Source of the DNA: Phialophora verrucosa
Taxonomy: Eukaryota > Ascomycota > Eurotiomycetes > Chaetothyriales > Herpotrichiellaceae
NCBI GenBank assembly: GCA_002099365.1
Contig: MSED01000007.1
Coordinates: forward strand, 992,001 to 1,056,000
Length of the DNA: 64,000 bases
Reading direction: 5' to 3'
A model generated the notes under the pieces. It made no database searches, was not told the DNA's origin, and saw only the letters and a program-made list of their open reading frames with translations. A program made the translations under genes and the position numbers. Positions 1 through 10,556 of this stretch are shown here, piece after piece (position 1 is the first letter of the stretch; each line of letters starts with the position of its first letter).

Positions 1-2
1 GG

Positions 3-1091
3 AAGCCGAAGAATGCTATACCGTGGGATATCGCCGTCGCTCGAGGCTTTAGAAACAATGGAGTCATCGAGGTTGAGCTTATGAAGGACCAGCCGGACGC
101 TGACAAATTGAAAGAAATACAGATGGCTGGCAGAGTCTATCGTGTCCCCGAGATGGGTATCCGACTGGACTTTATCGACCGAGTGAAGAAGAGCTGGTAC
201 GAGGACCAATCGTTCCCCAGACTGATGGATGCACCCAAGAGGACACGGAACCGGAAATATCGTCCTGACGGCGCCGTCCTTCATCACCCCCCTCAACAGA
301 CCATAGTCAAGATCCGCGAGCCGGACTTTTTCACCGGCGCAAATGCGCTGGCCATCACGGAGACGGCCAAAGCCAACGTCGCTTTGCGAAAACGTTCGAT
401 CCGAGAACAGCAGACCGTCCTGCACCTCGCTCAGATGTCCCAGAGGGGAATTGATGGGTATTCCGGAGATGCACTGGCGGAACTGACCAATACCCTGATC
501 AGCGAAGCTCCCGATAAGGTCGTACGAGCAACCGAAAGAACAGAGGTGGACCAACTGCTGCAGCTCCAAGAGCTCATCAATAGAAGATTGGCAATCCTCA
601 ATCGCCAGGGCAGTCCAATGCCCTCGGTGGACGTCGAACGTTCGAGAGCTAAGGGTGGTTTGAACGGCAGTCGAGTACCTCCTACACTGGACCCAAATAT
701 CGATCCCGTCCTGCGAAGTGGCGGATTTGACGTCCCTCTAGCGAAGACGTTTCCGGTTCAGGACCCGCCCATCGACCCGGCCCTACAACTGAACACTATC
801 GGCACTGCTGCAAAGACAAAACTGCTTAACGGTGGCACACCAGATTACGGGGACGCGCAAGACGCCGATGACGAGGCAGAGCTCTCACTTGGGTCGTTTA
901 GCCAGTCTTCAAAGGCAGCTTGGCTGGCCAACCGTGAGGAAACTCGAAGATGGCGAGATGGCAATTACGCGTCGAGAAAATCGCCCCCTACAGGATATGC
1001 ACCTTCTACAAAACATCACATTTCTCGCCGGCACGGATACGGGAATGGAAATGGTATGGATGGGATGGACGGGATGGAGATTAGTCCTTGA
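3..1091 (+). CDS. 3' end of an unidentified protein-coding gene, cut by the window edge
   Basis: The reading frame is open from base 3 to the stop at 1089-1091. The codons before the first ATG (position 81) already read as protein (KPKNAIPWDIAVARGF...), so this ATG is probably internal and the 5' part lies outside the window. About 363 residues are visible. The first half is charged and looks folded, with a WY/RLD-rich stretch followed by helices. A leucine/glutamine-rich helical segment (TEVDQLLQLQELINRRLAIL) lies in the middle. The last third is low-complexity, with GNGNGMDGMDGM just before the end. I do not recognise the family. A nuclear or chromatin protein is only a guess from composition. 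No intron is needed in the visible part. Confidence 0.6.
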   Translation, partial: KPKNAIPWDIAVARGFRNNGVIEVELMKDQPDADKLKEIQMAGRVYRVPEMGIRLDFIDRVKKSWYEDQSFPRLMDAPKRTRNRKYRPDGAVLHHPPQQTIVKIREPDFFTGANALAITETAKANVALRKRSIREQQTVLHLAQMSQRGIDGYSGDALAELTNTLISEAPDKVVRATERTEVDQLLQLQELINRRLAILNRQGSPMPSVDVERSRAKGGLNGSRVPPTLDPNIDPVLRSGGFDVPLAKTFPVQDPPIDPALQLNTIGTAAKTKLLNGGTPDYGDAQDADDEAELSLGSFSQSSKAAWLANREETRRWRDGNYASRKSPPTGYAPSTKHHISRRHGYGNGNGMDGMDGMEISP

Positions 1092-3725
1092 ATTGTGCTC
1101 TGGTTAGTAGAGCATCCTTCGCAGTACGAGACCGCTGGGGCGCGCTCCCGCTTCCGCAGCGCATAGGAGATAATGTACAGATCTCCACCACGCTCAAAAG
1201 GCCATGTCCTGTACTCGTAGGGGATACTTTGATATCCGGATCAAGAATATGGTTCTTCTTCGGTGCTTGGGGATCAGCCATCTTAATGATATTGGGGTTC
1301 CTTGTCGCGTGTCTCTGAACAACTGATGCCTTGACATCAACCTCGAGGAGTGCATGAGTGAGTGAGTGAGTGAGTGAATGAGTAGTAAGTCACGGGCGTG
1401 TATATCCGACCCGAATAATCTTCCGTGCCGTCATTATGTCCAGAAAATCGATTGAATCACTAATAGGCCAGATATCTATCTGCCTTTCTGCCTGCCTGCC
1501 TGCTTCCTATCGGCGGGAGACCCATTCAAAACACCCTTGGATCATGCTCGACGGCGAGAAACTGAGGCGTGGAAGAGACCTGCGCCGGAACTGGAATTTC
1601 GTTGTCCTGGTCTTGGATCGGATTGGATTGGATTGGATGGTCTTGTGTGATGTGTAGTTAGCTACAAGTACGTCAATGAGACGTGGTGGGTAGGATAGTG
1701 TGGTGTGGCTGAAAAGTAAAGAGAGAGAACGTGTGCTGTGCTGTGCTCTGCTCTGCTCTAGGATACCCTGTTTCTGCTCTGCTCTGATTCAGACTCCGTC
1801 ATGCTATTCTACGAGGACTCTGCTCTACGGTCCACCACACTCCAGAACCGATACTCGAGAAAAAAAAACACACACACAGGAGCTCCTGACCTACACAGGT
1901 GGGCCGGTCTGCCTAGAGTTACAATCTCGATGTTGTCCCACACCACACCATGTGGAATACTACGTACGTTGCCCGGGAATCCTGCTTCATCTTGTCTCAC
2001 GCCGTGGATCATGGCACCGTGTACGAGGCAGGACACACCATGGCAGGGAGAATGATTGTGTAGGTCAGCTGAGAAGGGTGGGAAAGGAAGGATTGTTCGG
2101 AGCCAGCGCAAGACATAAATACCGCACATAGACGACATCCAGCATCCAGGAGCTGGATCGTGACGTCTGACTTGTTATCAAGAGCCTGGGTTTCATTTCT
2201 GCCCGCGTGGTCCTAGCGGGTTGAATTCAAAAAGGCGAAGGAGAAGGAGAAGGAGAAGGAGAAGGAGAAGGAGAAGGAGAAGGAGAAGGAGAAGGAGAAG
2301 GAGAAGGAGAAGGAGAAGGAGAAGAACGAAGACGCTACTGGATCTCTCTGTTGTCCGGTGAGGCATCTACTGTAATGATGCTTTGAAGAGCAAGACCGAT
2401 ACAATCTCGTCACCGTGTACACTATTACACTATTATATAGATCGACGAAAACAGCACAAGTGAGCTCAAGTCAGGGTCTGTGCCCAGGGAAGAAGAACCA
2501 GGAGATACCTGTCTTTCACCCGTACTATACACTTATTTTAATCGTCCGCGCGTCATCGATTGTCTGTCTTGGTCCTGAGGTCTATCCACCCGTGCCACCC
2601 ATCCGTCTGCTTCAAGGTCAGCGTATCGCCTATCGCCTATCGACTTGAGACTTCGATCAATTTGAAGGGCGAACTGCGAGAGGTGGGAGCATGAGAGAGT
2701 CAACTTCGAGATTGGAAAAAGTACAGGTATGTCAAAGAACAGAGTAGAGGGAGGTCGTTTCCTACACGGTCTCGATTGAGATCCTTTGTTGCTTCCATGT
2801 GAGGACTTTTATTCAAGCGCTTTTTTGTCTGGCTTTTCTCTGGAACACCAGCCGCGGCGATGGTGCGTCTCGACAAGGTTCATTTCAATTCCATTACTTT
2901 CGTCTCAAATCGTTATTGTATTGTCATCGTCATTGTCGTTGTCATTGTCGAAGGTGGATTGGATGCTGATTAACCCTAGAAACTAGTAGACGGTTCAAAT
3001 ACCAGATGAGATCCAAAAGAGACCAAGTTTAAGGGTTCGAAGCATGGACGTGCTTGAAATGAAGACGGTGAGCACGAAAAGAGACAAATGAACAACGAGA
3101 TAGTGCATGTCAGCATCCGCTTGTCGGTTTCAGCTGGCAGCCTTTTGGGATCTGCCACAGATCAGGGTGGTTCAATTTGCATGAAGTTGGAAATCTCGAC
3201 TGTGAATTGAACGCCATCCGACGCCTGAAGCCTGCCGGTTCCAAGATTGTAAAGCCCGGTGTGAATGTAAATTCGCTGTCCACTCCAATTTCGCACTCCA
3301 AGATCTCCGGATCGTCCGTACACGAACTCCAATAGGGTGTTGCCTAGACGCAATCTTTGTCTGACCGACGTGACCACAGATAGAAGCTTGGAGAAGGAGG
3401 ACATTGCGTGAACGCTTTCTGACTTGTCGCAGGAATGCACACTTCAAGTTTGAACCCAGCAGAAAAATGACTCGAGTTCCGGTAGAAGCTGGTGAAGAGC
3501 CAGTGTCCTTCCTCCGTGTCCAAGATGAGTCCAATCCGAGCTCTCTCGGGATCAAATGCTCCGCACGCGGGCGAAAAGAGCCTGAAAGGAGAATGTAGGA
3601 AGATTGTGCTATCCAACATCTGGTTAGCGTGAGGGAAACTTCCAACTGGTGACACAGAAAGAGTATCACAAACCTCGGAAGGAAAGGATGAAAAATCCCC
3701 CACGCTTAGAATCCAAAAGACCCTC
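1092..3725. other. Gene-poor gap with simple repeats
   Basis: This stretch separates the plus-strand gene ending at 1091 from the 3' end of cdc42 at 3726, so it should hold two 3' UTRs. It contains a TGAG tetranucleotide run (1355-1384), GCTCT/GCTGT reiterations near 1735-1760, an A-run followed by CA repeats (about 1860-1880), and a long purine hexamer repeat (2237-2324). The short ORFs present have no family resemblance. Overlapping minus-strand frames at 3162-3703 are discussed under rejected items. Confidence 0.5.
2237..2324. repeat. Purine hexamer tandem repeat (GAAGGA)n
   Basis: Nearly perfect tandem array of a GAAGGA-type hexamer, about 14-15 units over 88 nt. One strand is all purine and the other all pyrimidine. 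The minus-strand reading as alternating Phe-Ser is a by-product of the repeat and not a gene. Such mirror-symmetric purine tracts can form triplex DNA and are prone to length change (known of the class; not shown here). Confidence 0.95.
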
Positions 3726-4559
3726 TCACAAGATCGTGCACTTTTTACTGCTCTTCTTCGGGGGAGGTTCTAACGCGGCCACGATCGCCTCGTCAAACAC
3801 ATCCTTAAGCTTGTACTGGGTCAGGGCGCTGCATTCGACGTATTTGACTGCTCCGAGGTCCTTGGCCATTCTCTCGCCGTCCTCCTTGCGGACTGGCTGC
3901 ATCTTCTGCTTCGCCAGCTTTTCACGCACGGATGGGTCATCCCTGAGATCGGTTTGAGTTCCCACGATCAGGCACGGTACTCCGGGGCAATGGTGATGGA
4001 CTTCTGGGAACCATTTTTCTCGCACGTTCTCAAATGAAGCTGGGGAGGTGACGGAAAAGCAGACCAGGAAGACGTCGGTCTGGGGATATGACAACGGTCG
4101 AAGTCGGTCGTAATCCTCTTGTCCGGCGGTATCAAAGAGACCCAATGTGTATGGCTCGTCGCCGATCCTGCAGGTCCAAGATTAGTTCAGACCCTTGGGG
4201 TAAAAGTGTTTCAGGTGACGATAAAATACCGCGACCCTCAGATAGACGAGAGAGAGAGAGGGAGGTCAAAGCGGCAGTTTCTGGCCAGGTCACAGGACTC
4301 CAGATCATCAGCCGACAGGCAGCCCTCTCCACCCCCTTGCTTCAGAACTGGGAGATAGAACTCACATCACCGTCACGGCATAGTTGTCAAAGACTGTGGG
4401 GACATATTCGGAGGGGAATTTGTTTGTCGTGTATGAAATCAACAAGCATGTCTTGCCAACCGCACCGTCACCGACAACCACACACCTGCGCGATATGTCA
4501 GTCTTGTCGCTCCCGTGTCCCGTCACCTGCCCGACTCACTTGATCGTGGCAACAACCAT
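3726..4559 (-). CDS. cdc42: Rho-family GTPase Cdc42
   Basis: Cdc42 is the membrane-anchored molecular switch for polarity, actin organisation, septins and PAK kinase signalling. The model has three exons: 4540-4559, 4366-4485 and 3726-4167, with introns of 54 and 198 nt, both GTGAGT...CAG and in phase. It gives 193 residues starting MVVATIKCVVVGDGAVGKT. Visible motifs are the P-loop GDGAVGKT (about 10-17), switch I YVPTVFDNY, switch II DTAGQEDYDRLRPLSYPQTD, the base-binding GTQTDL, the SAL loop and a basic tail ending in the CAAX box CTIL (geranylgeranylation). The 122-130 region and the FPEVHHHCPGVP segment are Cdc42-type, not Rac. The frame stays open upstream of this start to a second ATG at 4688, so a 43-residue extension is possible (see findings). 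The conventional start is preferred because it matches family length. Confidence 0.96.
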
Positions 4560-4688
4560 CCCGCTCTCGTCGACTTCAAAGATATCGTTCTCGAGATGTC
4601 GAATACGGTTCGGATTGATGGGTCTGAGGGCGCGGACCTTTAGTTTCTTCTTTTTCCCAGGCGCGAAGCTCTGGAGGCGGGACAACAT

Positions 4689-6343
4689 TTTCGTTGACTT
4701 ACCCGAGGTAGAAGTGACGCCGCGAACAGCGAGTTTGTAGAAGAGAATTTAACGCGGCGGCGTTTGTGAAGTCCGAACTGTCACTTCACTTTCTGCCTGC
4801 GATCGTAGGGCGGTAAGGGGAGTTGCAAGGAATGATCGTGGTTGGATTCGGCGTTTGATATCAAGCGATAGAGACACAAGACTGTCGATACAGTCAGCTC
4901 AATATTCAATCTCTTCTTCACACACTGGACTGACAGAGTATCGAGGAAGCGAAGGGCAGGCTAACGTCGGCGGGTGATAGAGGCAGGGAGGTCAACGGCC
5001 CCAGGGATTCAGGATGAATAGAGTAAAATTGACCAGCAAGAGAAGGGACGTGGTTATGTTCAAGAAGCAGAATCTTTTTCTGGAAGAAGTCTAGTCTTTC
5101 AGGACGAGAGGCAGTGACATTTACCGGAAATGACAAGTTGTGAGAGGACGACGCGAGGATGGTGACAGAAGCTGAGGCAGACGTGGATGGGATGTAGACG
5201 TGAACGAGCGCAGACCAGACCGCAGACCAGATCACAGACCACAGACCACACACCGCAGACCGCAGCAGATGGAGGGACGGAGAAGCTGCGGACATGGACG
5301 AGCCAGGGAATGGGGGCCGGGGTCTGGATTGGGCCGGCCTAGGATCAAGTCTACAGTTAGTGAACGGGGCTCCCACGAGCACGTCCTCTTTCTTCCGCGT
5401 CCTCTCTTCACGGTATGCTCTTTACCCAGCGAATACTTTACATAGCAAGCCGTCTCTGTCTTTGCCATCACTGGCCCGACTCGAAGCGCAGTAGTCACAA
5501 TGGGGCACGCACGACACCACAGTGTGCGACTGAGGTGTACCCCAAGGAGCGAAAGGTTCGCCTATCTTTCTCAACCGTGACACGCTCCGCCTTTCATGGC
5601 GTTATCTGCGCCTCGATCCGGCAAGGCTCTGAACGCGAAACACCTGCGTCGGGGAGAGCCAAGTCTTTGGGAGGAGATTCGTGTCGGGACGACAGGCAAG
5701 CAATGAAGCACGCAATCCTGCTACGTAGTGAAGCGGCGTTGGGCACATCCAACCTGGATAGGCCAATCTCGGTCACGCGTGATATTGGACCAGTCCTACG
5801 GTAGTCGCGCATAATTATCGAGCAAGGAGCGCTGTCGCCTCATCGTATTTTAGAACGCGTCGAAGGGTAACCTGCCCATGTCGTGTCGCATCATCTCCGC
5901 AGTTTGTTTACTTAGATATCCTATTCAGAAAATTCGTCTCAAGCGAATGCGAGTTTGGGAGCCTTTCCGTCCATAGCATTACTACCTAGTGTGCTGCAGC
6001 ACTGCAGGTAACATAGTCTCGAGGTTCGTAGTGTGTGATGTGCCGTAGAGTATATCCATGCTCGTAGCATGCCACCATCGACCTTCCAAACCGGTATATG
6101 TACATTCGGTTACATGACTCTGCGGCTGAGACAATCCAAACTCATACTCTGAGATGTCCAACTAGCGAACAGCCGTAGTACAAAGACAGAGATGCAGTTC
6201 CAAATCCGCATCAGATCGCCGTGCCCAAATTTCACGAGTATTAGAACAGAGATATCTCAAAACACCGGGGAAGACCTCATCAAAGCAGACGTGCATACCA
6301 TATCCCAGACTGACCAAAAGGAAAAGATGTCGATTAGAACAGA
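4689..6343. other. Intergenic: cdc42 upstream region and mrn1 3' side
   Basis: No supported gene. The left part should hold the cdc42 promoter and 5' leader. A GTAAGT-like site lies just upstream of the alternative ATG at 4688. Imperfect CAGACC reiterations occur at 5208-5268. ORFs on both strands here (for example minus 4918-5382) are Ser/Pro/Arg-rich and resemble nothing. Confidence 0.5.
5208..5268. repeat. Imperfect CAGACC-type repeat
   Basis: About seven close copies of CAGACC (variants CAGATC, CACACC) in 60 nt, in the gap upstream of cdc42. A similar array of CAGACC mixed with CAGCT occurs at 21353-21406. Confidence 0.6.
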
Positions 6344-8926
6344 TTATTTGGCCCCGATTTCCTCCTCCGCCCAGCCAGAAAGCCCTCCCCGGCCATCACT
6401 GCTGAGCCCCAGACCATTGAAGCCACTGGTCCCAAAGCCCGTACCAAATGCGGACCCAAATCCGCCGAAGCTCCCTTGCGGTGCATGACCACCAAACCCA
6501 CGAGATGAAGACGAACCTTGCTGCGCAGAACTCGGCCCGCCAAAGATCTCTTGAGAGAAGGCTGGCAGCGACACTGCCCGGGAGTGCGCGCTTCTGTTCG
6601 CTCCGAGCCCGGTATTGGTAGGGGCCAGAAGTCCTCCGATGGTCGTTGATGCACCATTACTGAGAGAGCTCGAATTAAAGCCGCCACTGATACTGCTTTG
6701 CCGAGGGACGTGCGAGGGAGATGGCATGTCCAGCCCACTGTGTCCATTTGGCATTTCACCATACAGGGCTGCCTGTTGGTTTGCCAATGCTTGGTTCTGT
6801 TGTTGTTGCAGTTGAGCAAACGTCAAAGTGTCATCTCGCATATCCTGCTCAGCTTGAGCCTGTTGTTGAGAAACATGTGACAGATACATCGTCAGCGGGT
6901 TGTTGTTGCCAGCATTCAATATCGCGGAAGGCGTCGAGGCAGGCACACTTGGTTGGCGGGAGTTGACCTGGGACTGAGGAGCGAACGAGGCCTTAGGACC
7001 TGTTGGAATAGTTGACCTCGTAGGGCTAGAGCCTGACTGCGACACCGCGTGTTCAAACCCGTTCATTGCAGCCGGAGAACCAGCACCATCGAGGGGGCTC
7101 TGCAGGCGAGGCTGGTTGCCGTTGGCGTTGTTCAGGTTCTGACGCGGCGGATTGCCACAGCGGTCTTTACCGAAATTGATCTTGAATCGCTTGTACTCAT
7201 CACGTTGCCGGACGGCCTCGATGGCCTTGATAGCATTTGCAATGTTGGTGAAGTTGACAAAGGCACAGCTCTTCTCCCGCAGCGTGTTGACCAGCTCGAT
7301 TTCACCATACTCTGAAAAGTCTTGTCGTAGACGCTCTTCACTCCAGCTCTCGTCGAGATTGCCAATGTACACATTGCGAGACGCTCCTCCGCTGACGGCC
7401 AAAGCGATGGCCGGTGGAAGAGCTCCAGAGTGCTTCCCCCAGCCAATCTTCAGCCGGCGGTTGTGGATCATCAGCCCCTGTAGGTTGCTCAGCGCATAAA
7501 AAGACGCGGCAGAAGTGGGATCAATAAATGTCACAAAGCAGATGTGCTTATCCGGAATGTATCGTATGTGATGGAGCAGTCCTCCGCGTACCACATTGCA
7601 GATCTCCTCGATCGTCGTTTCAGGGTGGATATTTCCAAGATAGACCGTGCGGTTCCCTAGATTGTTGACACCTCCTGCCGTAGTTGCGACAGCAGCGGCG
7701 GCTACAGATTGTTGTGCAAGTGCATTCGAGATCAAGTCACGGTCTGCCCCATTTAGCACATGTGCATAGCCAGGCGCAATGCCCAAGTATTGTGCTGCGT
7801 TCTGCTGCTGTGTCTTGGAGACGTATGCACATCTGTCCTTGCCGTAGTAGACTCGACGGGGTGGACCCCACTTGGGATCCTGTGGGAGTTGTGCTACGGT
7901 CTTGACGGCGTTGCTGATCGAGAGAAAGTGGACGAACGCGATTGCCTTCTCGCGGACCATCTTGACGGTGTCGATCGGCCCAAATTTGCCCAGTTCCTCT
8001 CGGATCTCTTGCTCAGTGATATCCTCGGGCAGATTGCCCAGATACACGTTCCTCGAGGCGCCCGATTGCTGCACCGCAAGAGCAACAGAGGTAGGCACTT
8101 GCGAAGGCTTACCCCAGCCGATTTTGATATCGTGCCCTTTGATTGACAGTTTCTTCAAAATAGCATCAGAGTGGAAGTGCGTCGCAGAACTGCTATCCAG
8201 AAACGAGATGAAGGCGCAGTTCTTCTCTGGCAGCAGCCTCACGGATTCGATCTGCCCACTCCGAATATGGCTCAATATCTCTTCCGCAGAAGTATCGGCA
8301 GGAATGTTTCCCAAATATACCGTACGGCTCGTACCAGCCATCCATGCATTGCCCATACCCACCATAGGCTGGTAGTGTCCAAACGCGGCACCACCTAGGC
8401 CACCGAATCCGGTCGGAGACTGTGCAGTATAGCTCTCTGGTGACATGATATTCTGATAGCCCTGAGGAGAAAGAGGGTTGGCATTATGCTGGGTGGGACT
8501 TTGCAGCTGCGTTTGCATTTGTTGATTTTGCTGATACTGCTGGGTTTGATTGTGGAGAGCATTTGTTCCCGGGGTAAAACGATTGAACGTCGGAAATTGG
8601 GGTGAAGCGAATGAACCAGGCGACCCAGGTTGAAACGGGCTGCCGAGCAGGAGCTGGGAGGGCAACAGGGGGGTAAAGTTCATATCAAACGCGGTAGCGG
8701 GCGTTTCTCCGTTGGCATTATAAGGATGCTGATGATCTTTGGCGGAAGTAGCGATCGAGGGAACCATCGGCTTTCTCACGTTGCGATCAGCGAAAGGGGG
8801 ATAGCTCGTCTGGTTCTGGGGGTACACGCCATGGCTGAAGCCAGTATTATCGGGACCGTATTTTGAAGAAGCGAAACGCCCACCATATCCCCCAAACACG
8901 TCCTGACTCTGCATTGCAGCAAGCAT
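6344..8926 (-). CDS. mrn1: Four-RRM RNA-binding protein, Mrn1-like
   Basis: Single-exon ORF of 860 residues with four RNA recognition motifs. They lie at about 201-273, 292-364, 426-498 and 517-588, each with RNP2 (VYLGNI/VYLGNL/VYIGNL) and RNP1-like (CAFISF, IAFVHF, ICFVTF, CAFVNF) strands. RRMs 1 and 3 end in the matching IGWGK motif and RRMs 2 and 4 in YGKDRC/FGKDRC, so the protein is a tandem duplication of an RRM pair. The N-terminal 200 residues are Gln/Asn/Pro-rich, and the C-terminal 270 are low-complexity (Gln, then Ser/Gly/Phe), as in proteins that enter RNA granules. This layout matches the yeast Mrn1 family, which binds mRNAs and affects chromatin and cell-wall gene expression. 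That role is transferred by resemblance. The 5' leader appears long, since the next upstream gene is over 1.6 kb away. Confidence 0.85.
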   Translation of the reverse strand: MLAAMQSQDVFGGYGGRFASSKYGPDNTGFSHGVYPQNQTSYPPFADRNVRKPMVPSIATSAKDHQHPYNANGETPATAFDMNFTPLLPSQLLLGSPFQPGSPGSFASPQFPTFNRFTPGTNALHNQTQQYQQNQQMQTQLQSPTQHNANPLSPQGYQNIMSPESYTAQSPTGFGGLGGAAFGHYQPMVGMGNAWMAGTSRTVYLGNIPADTSAEEILSHIRSGQIESVRLLPEKNCAFISFLDSSSATHFHSDAILKKLSIKGHDIKIGWGKPSQVPTSVALAVQQSGASRNVYLGNLPEDITEQEIREELGKFGPIDTVKMVREKAIAFVHFLSISNAVKTVAQLPQDPKWGPPRRVYYGKDRCAYVSKTQQQNAAQYLGIAPGYAHVLNGADRDLISNALAQQSVAAAAVATTAGGVNNLGNRTVYLGNIHPETTIEEICNVVRGGLLHHIRYIPDKHICFVTFIDPTSAASFYALSNLQGLMIHNRRLKIGWGKHSGALPPAIALAVSGGASRNVYIGNLDESWSEERLRQDFSEYGEIELVNTLREKSCAFVNFTNIANAIKAIEAVRQRDEYKRFKINFGKDRCGNPPRQNLNNANGNQPRLQSPLDGAGSPAAMNGFEHAVSQSGSSPTRSTIPTGPKASFAPQSQVNSRQPSVPASTPSAILNAGNNNPLTMYLSHVSQQQAQAEQDMRDDTLTFAQLQQQQNQALANQQAALYGEMPNGHSGLDMPSPSHVPRQSSISGGFNSSSLSNGASTTIGGLLAPTNTGLGANRSAHSRAVSLPAFSQEIFGGPSSAQQGSSSSRGFGGHAPQGSFGGFGSAFGTGFGTSGFNGLGLSSDGRGGLSGWAEEEIGAK

Positions 8927-10556
8927 ATGGGACTACTGTCTGACTGTGTCCCCGGGACTGGGTCCAAGGACAACTTGGCACTCGTAAACTCGATGTGGTC
9001 GGAAGAAGTGTAAAAGCCGGGGCTCGGTGCCTGGACGTCGAAAAGCAGTCTTTGCAATCAAGCAATACGTAACGATCGGCCGGACGCGTTGATCCACGGC
9101 GCGGAAGGGTTTGGTTCTTGCGAATCTCGGGTCCTGCACAAAACGAAGGGTTTGGTCGAAGACGGACCGGTGTGAAGAGAGTCTATGGGGCGAAAAGATG
9201 GAAAACAATGCCAATAGAGAACTCGAACGAGTGAATGAAGGGAACAAAAGGACGGAATAGAAGAGAAGACGGTAGCAGCGAGGAGGAAGAGGAGTCAAAA
9301 AGAAGGAGCAACTGTGAGCAGCAAGAATTAGTGAAAGTCGAAGCTCAGACCGAAAGGGAAGCACCCAATTGACCGGGGTTGAGAGTCTAGGGAAGTGCCA
9401 AATTGAAATGGGTGGCTAGGAGGCGAGGTAGTGGCATCAGAAATAAGGGGGAAAGTGCCCGGAGAGAAACTATCAGGCACTCGGATGTGGCTCAAACAGA
9501 CCTTGCAAGACAGACGCCCATGCCAATGCGTTTCGCAGCGGAGGTCGGCAGCATTCCAGTGCGAACTCTCGTCTGGCATCTGACACAGGACGCAGGTTGG
9601 TCGCATCTCACCCGCTCCTGGGCATCTGAACTGCAGCTGCATTCAGGCCGCAGGTCGTCGTGGTTCAAGGTGAATCTGATACAGGAGAAATGGATTAAGG
9701 TTCACAGCGTGTGGCTGCAACATGATGGGATGGGGATGATCAATCTGCAGGCCGATGCAGGTAAGGCGGCGCTATGGATAGTTTGGTTAGGCGATAGATT
9801 GCATTTATGGAGAAGCTCGTCGGGGCCAGCAGCGTGGATGGCCAATGGAACAGCGGCCGGGGATGAGATGCAACGGCACAACGGGTACCAGAATTGCTCA
9901 GTAATTAGGAACAGATCAGGACGACACAAACGACGCTTTCTTGCTGTCCAAAACATCATATTCTCTGCCAGCAAATATCAAGAGAATCACTGCGGCAACC
10001 AATGGCACCCTCTGAGAATTATCCGTCTCGAATGAGGATGACCGGTCAGTCGCGGACATTTTCACCGGAGTGAACTCGAGCTGTGGATGTGTGGCGCTCA
10101 CTTTGATTGCAGTCTGAAGATTGAAGCATGATTGGAGGTATGAGCATCAGCGCGCTTGTGGAACCAACAGGAACTCTGGAGGCGTCTAACATGGCAGCAG
10201 CCTCATCCGAGGCATGGAAGACTAGTATTCTGCGAGCATGCAAGTTGCATGTACCCGTACATGGTGAGTGATGGTGCTAGTCCGTCAAGAATACGGCGAG
10301 CAGTCAACTAGAAATACTGTGTAAATGCGCTGCTCTTGAAGCAAGCAGTGAAACTTAGAGAACAGTTCCTGTCCGAGTTTAGCCGTGCTGTTTCTGTTAA
10401 GCGCGCTTAGACGCCACACCCGGAAACGCTAATTTTCACTCTATCAGATAAGCCACCACTGACTCATGCAGCCTTTTCGACTCACCCAAGTTTTCGGTTG
10501 AGCACAAAAGCACCTTCTCCTCGCTGCCTCTATCATCGGAATCCATTCAAACAGAC
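8927..10556. other. Intergenic region between divergent mrn1 and AsnRS genes
   Basis: The two flanking genes diverge, so both promoters lie here. The mrn1 side is rich in GAGGAAG-type purine stretches (about 9180-9310), consistent with a long pyrimidine-rich 5' leader on the minus strand. A 210-codon plus-strand frame at 9403-10035 starts at TTG and has no family features. Nothing else was recognised. Confidence 0.5.

Noticed and set aside
2213..2422. Minus-strand ORF of alternating Phe-Ser
   Set aside because: It is a direct translation of the hexamer repeat and not a gene.
3162..3703. Overlapping minus-strand ORFs (92, 119 and 165 codons) downstream of cdc42
   Set aside because: Parts look protein-like, but the frames overlap, start at non-ATG codons and cannot be joined by a convincing intron. 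They lie in the expected cdc42 3' UTR. Transcript data would be needed to revive them.
4918..5382. 154-codon minus-strand ORF upstream of cdc42
   Set aside because: Ser/Pro/Arg-rich, partly formed by the CAGACC repeat, no homology and no splice partners.
9403..10035. 210-codon plus-strand ORF between mrn1 and AsnRS
   Set aside because: It starts at TTG, has random-like composition and no recognisable domain.
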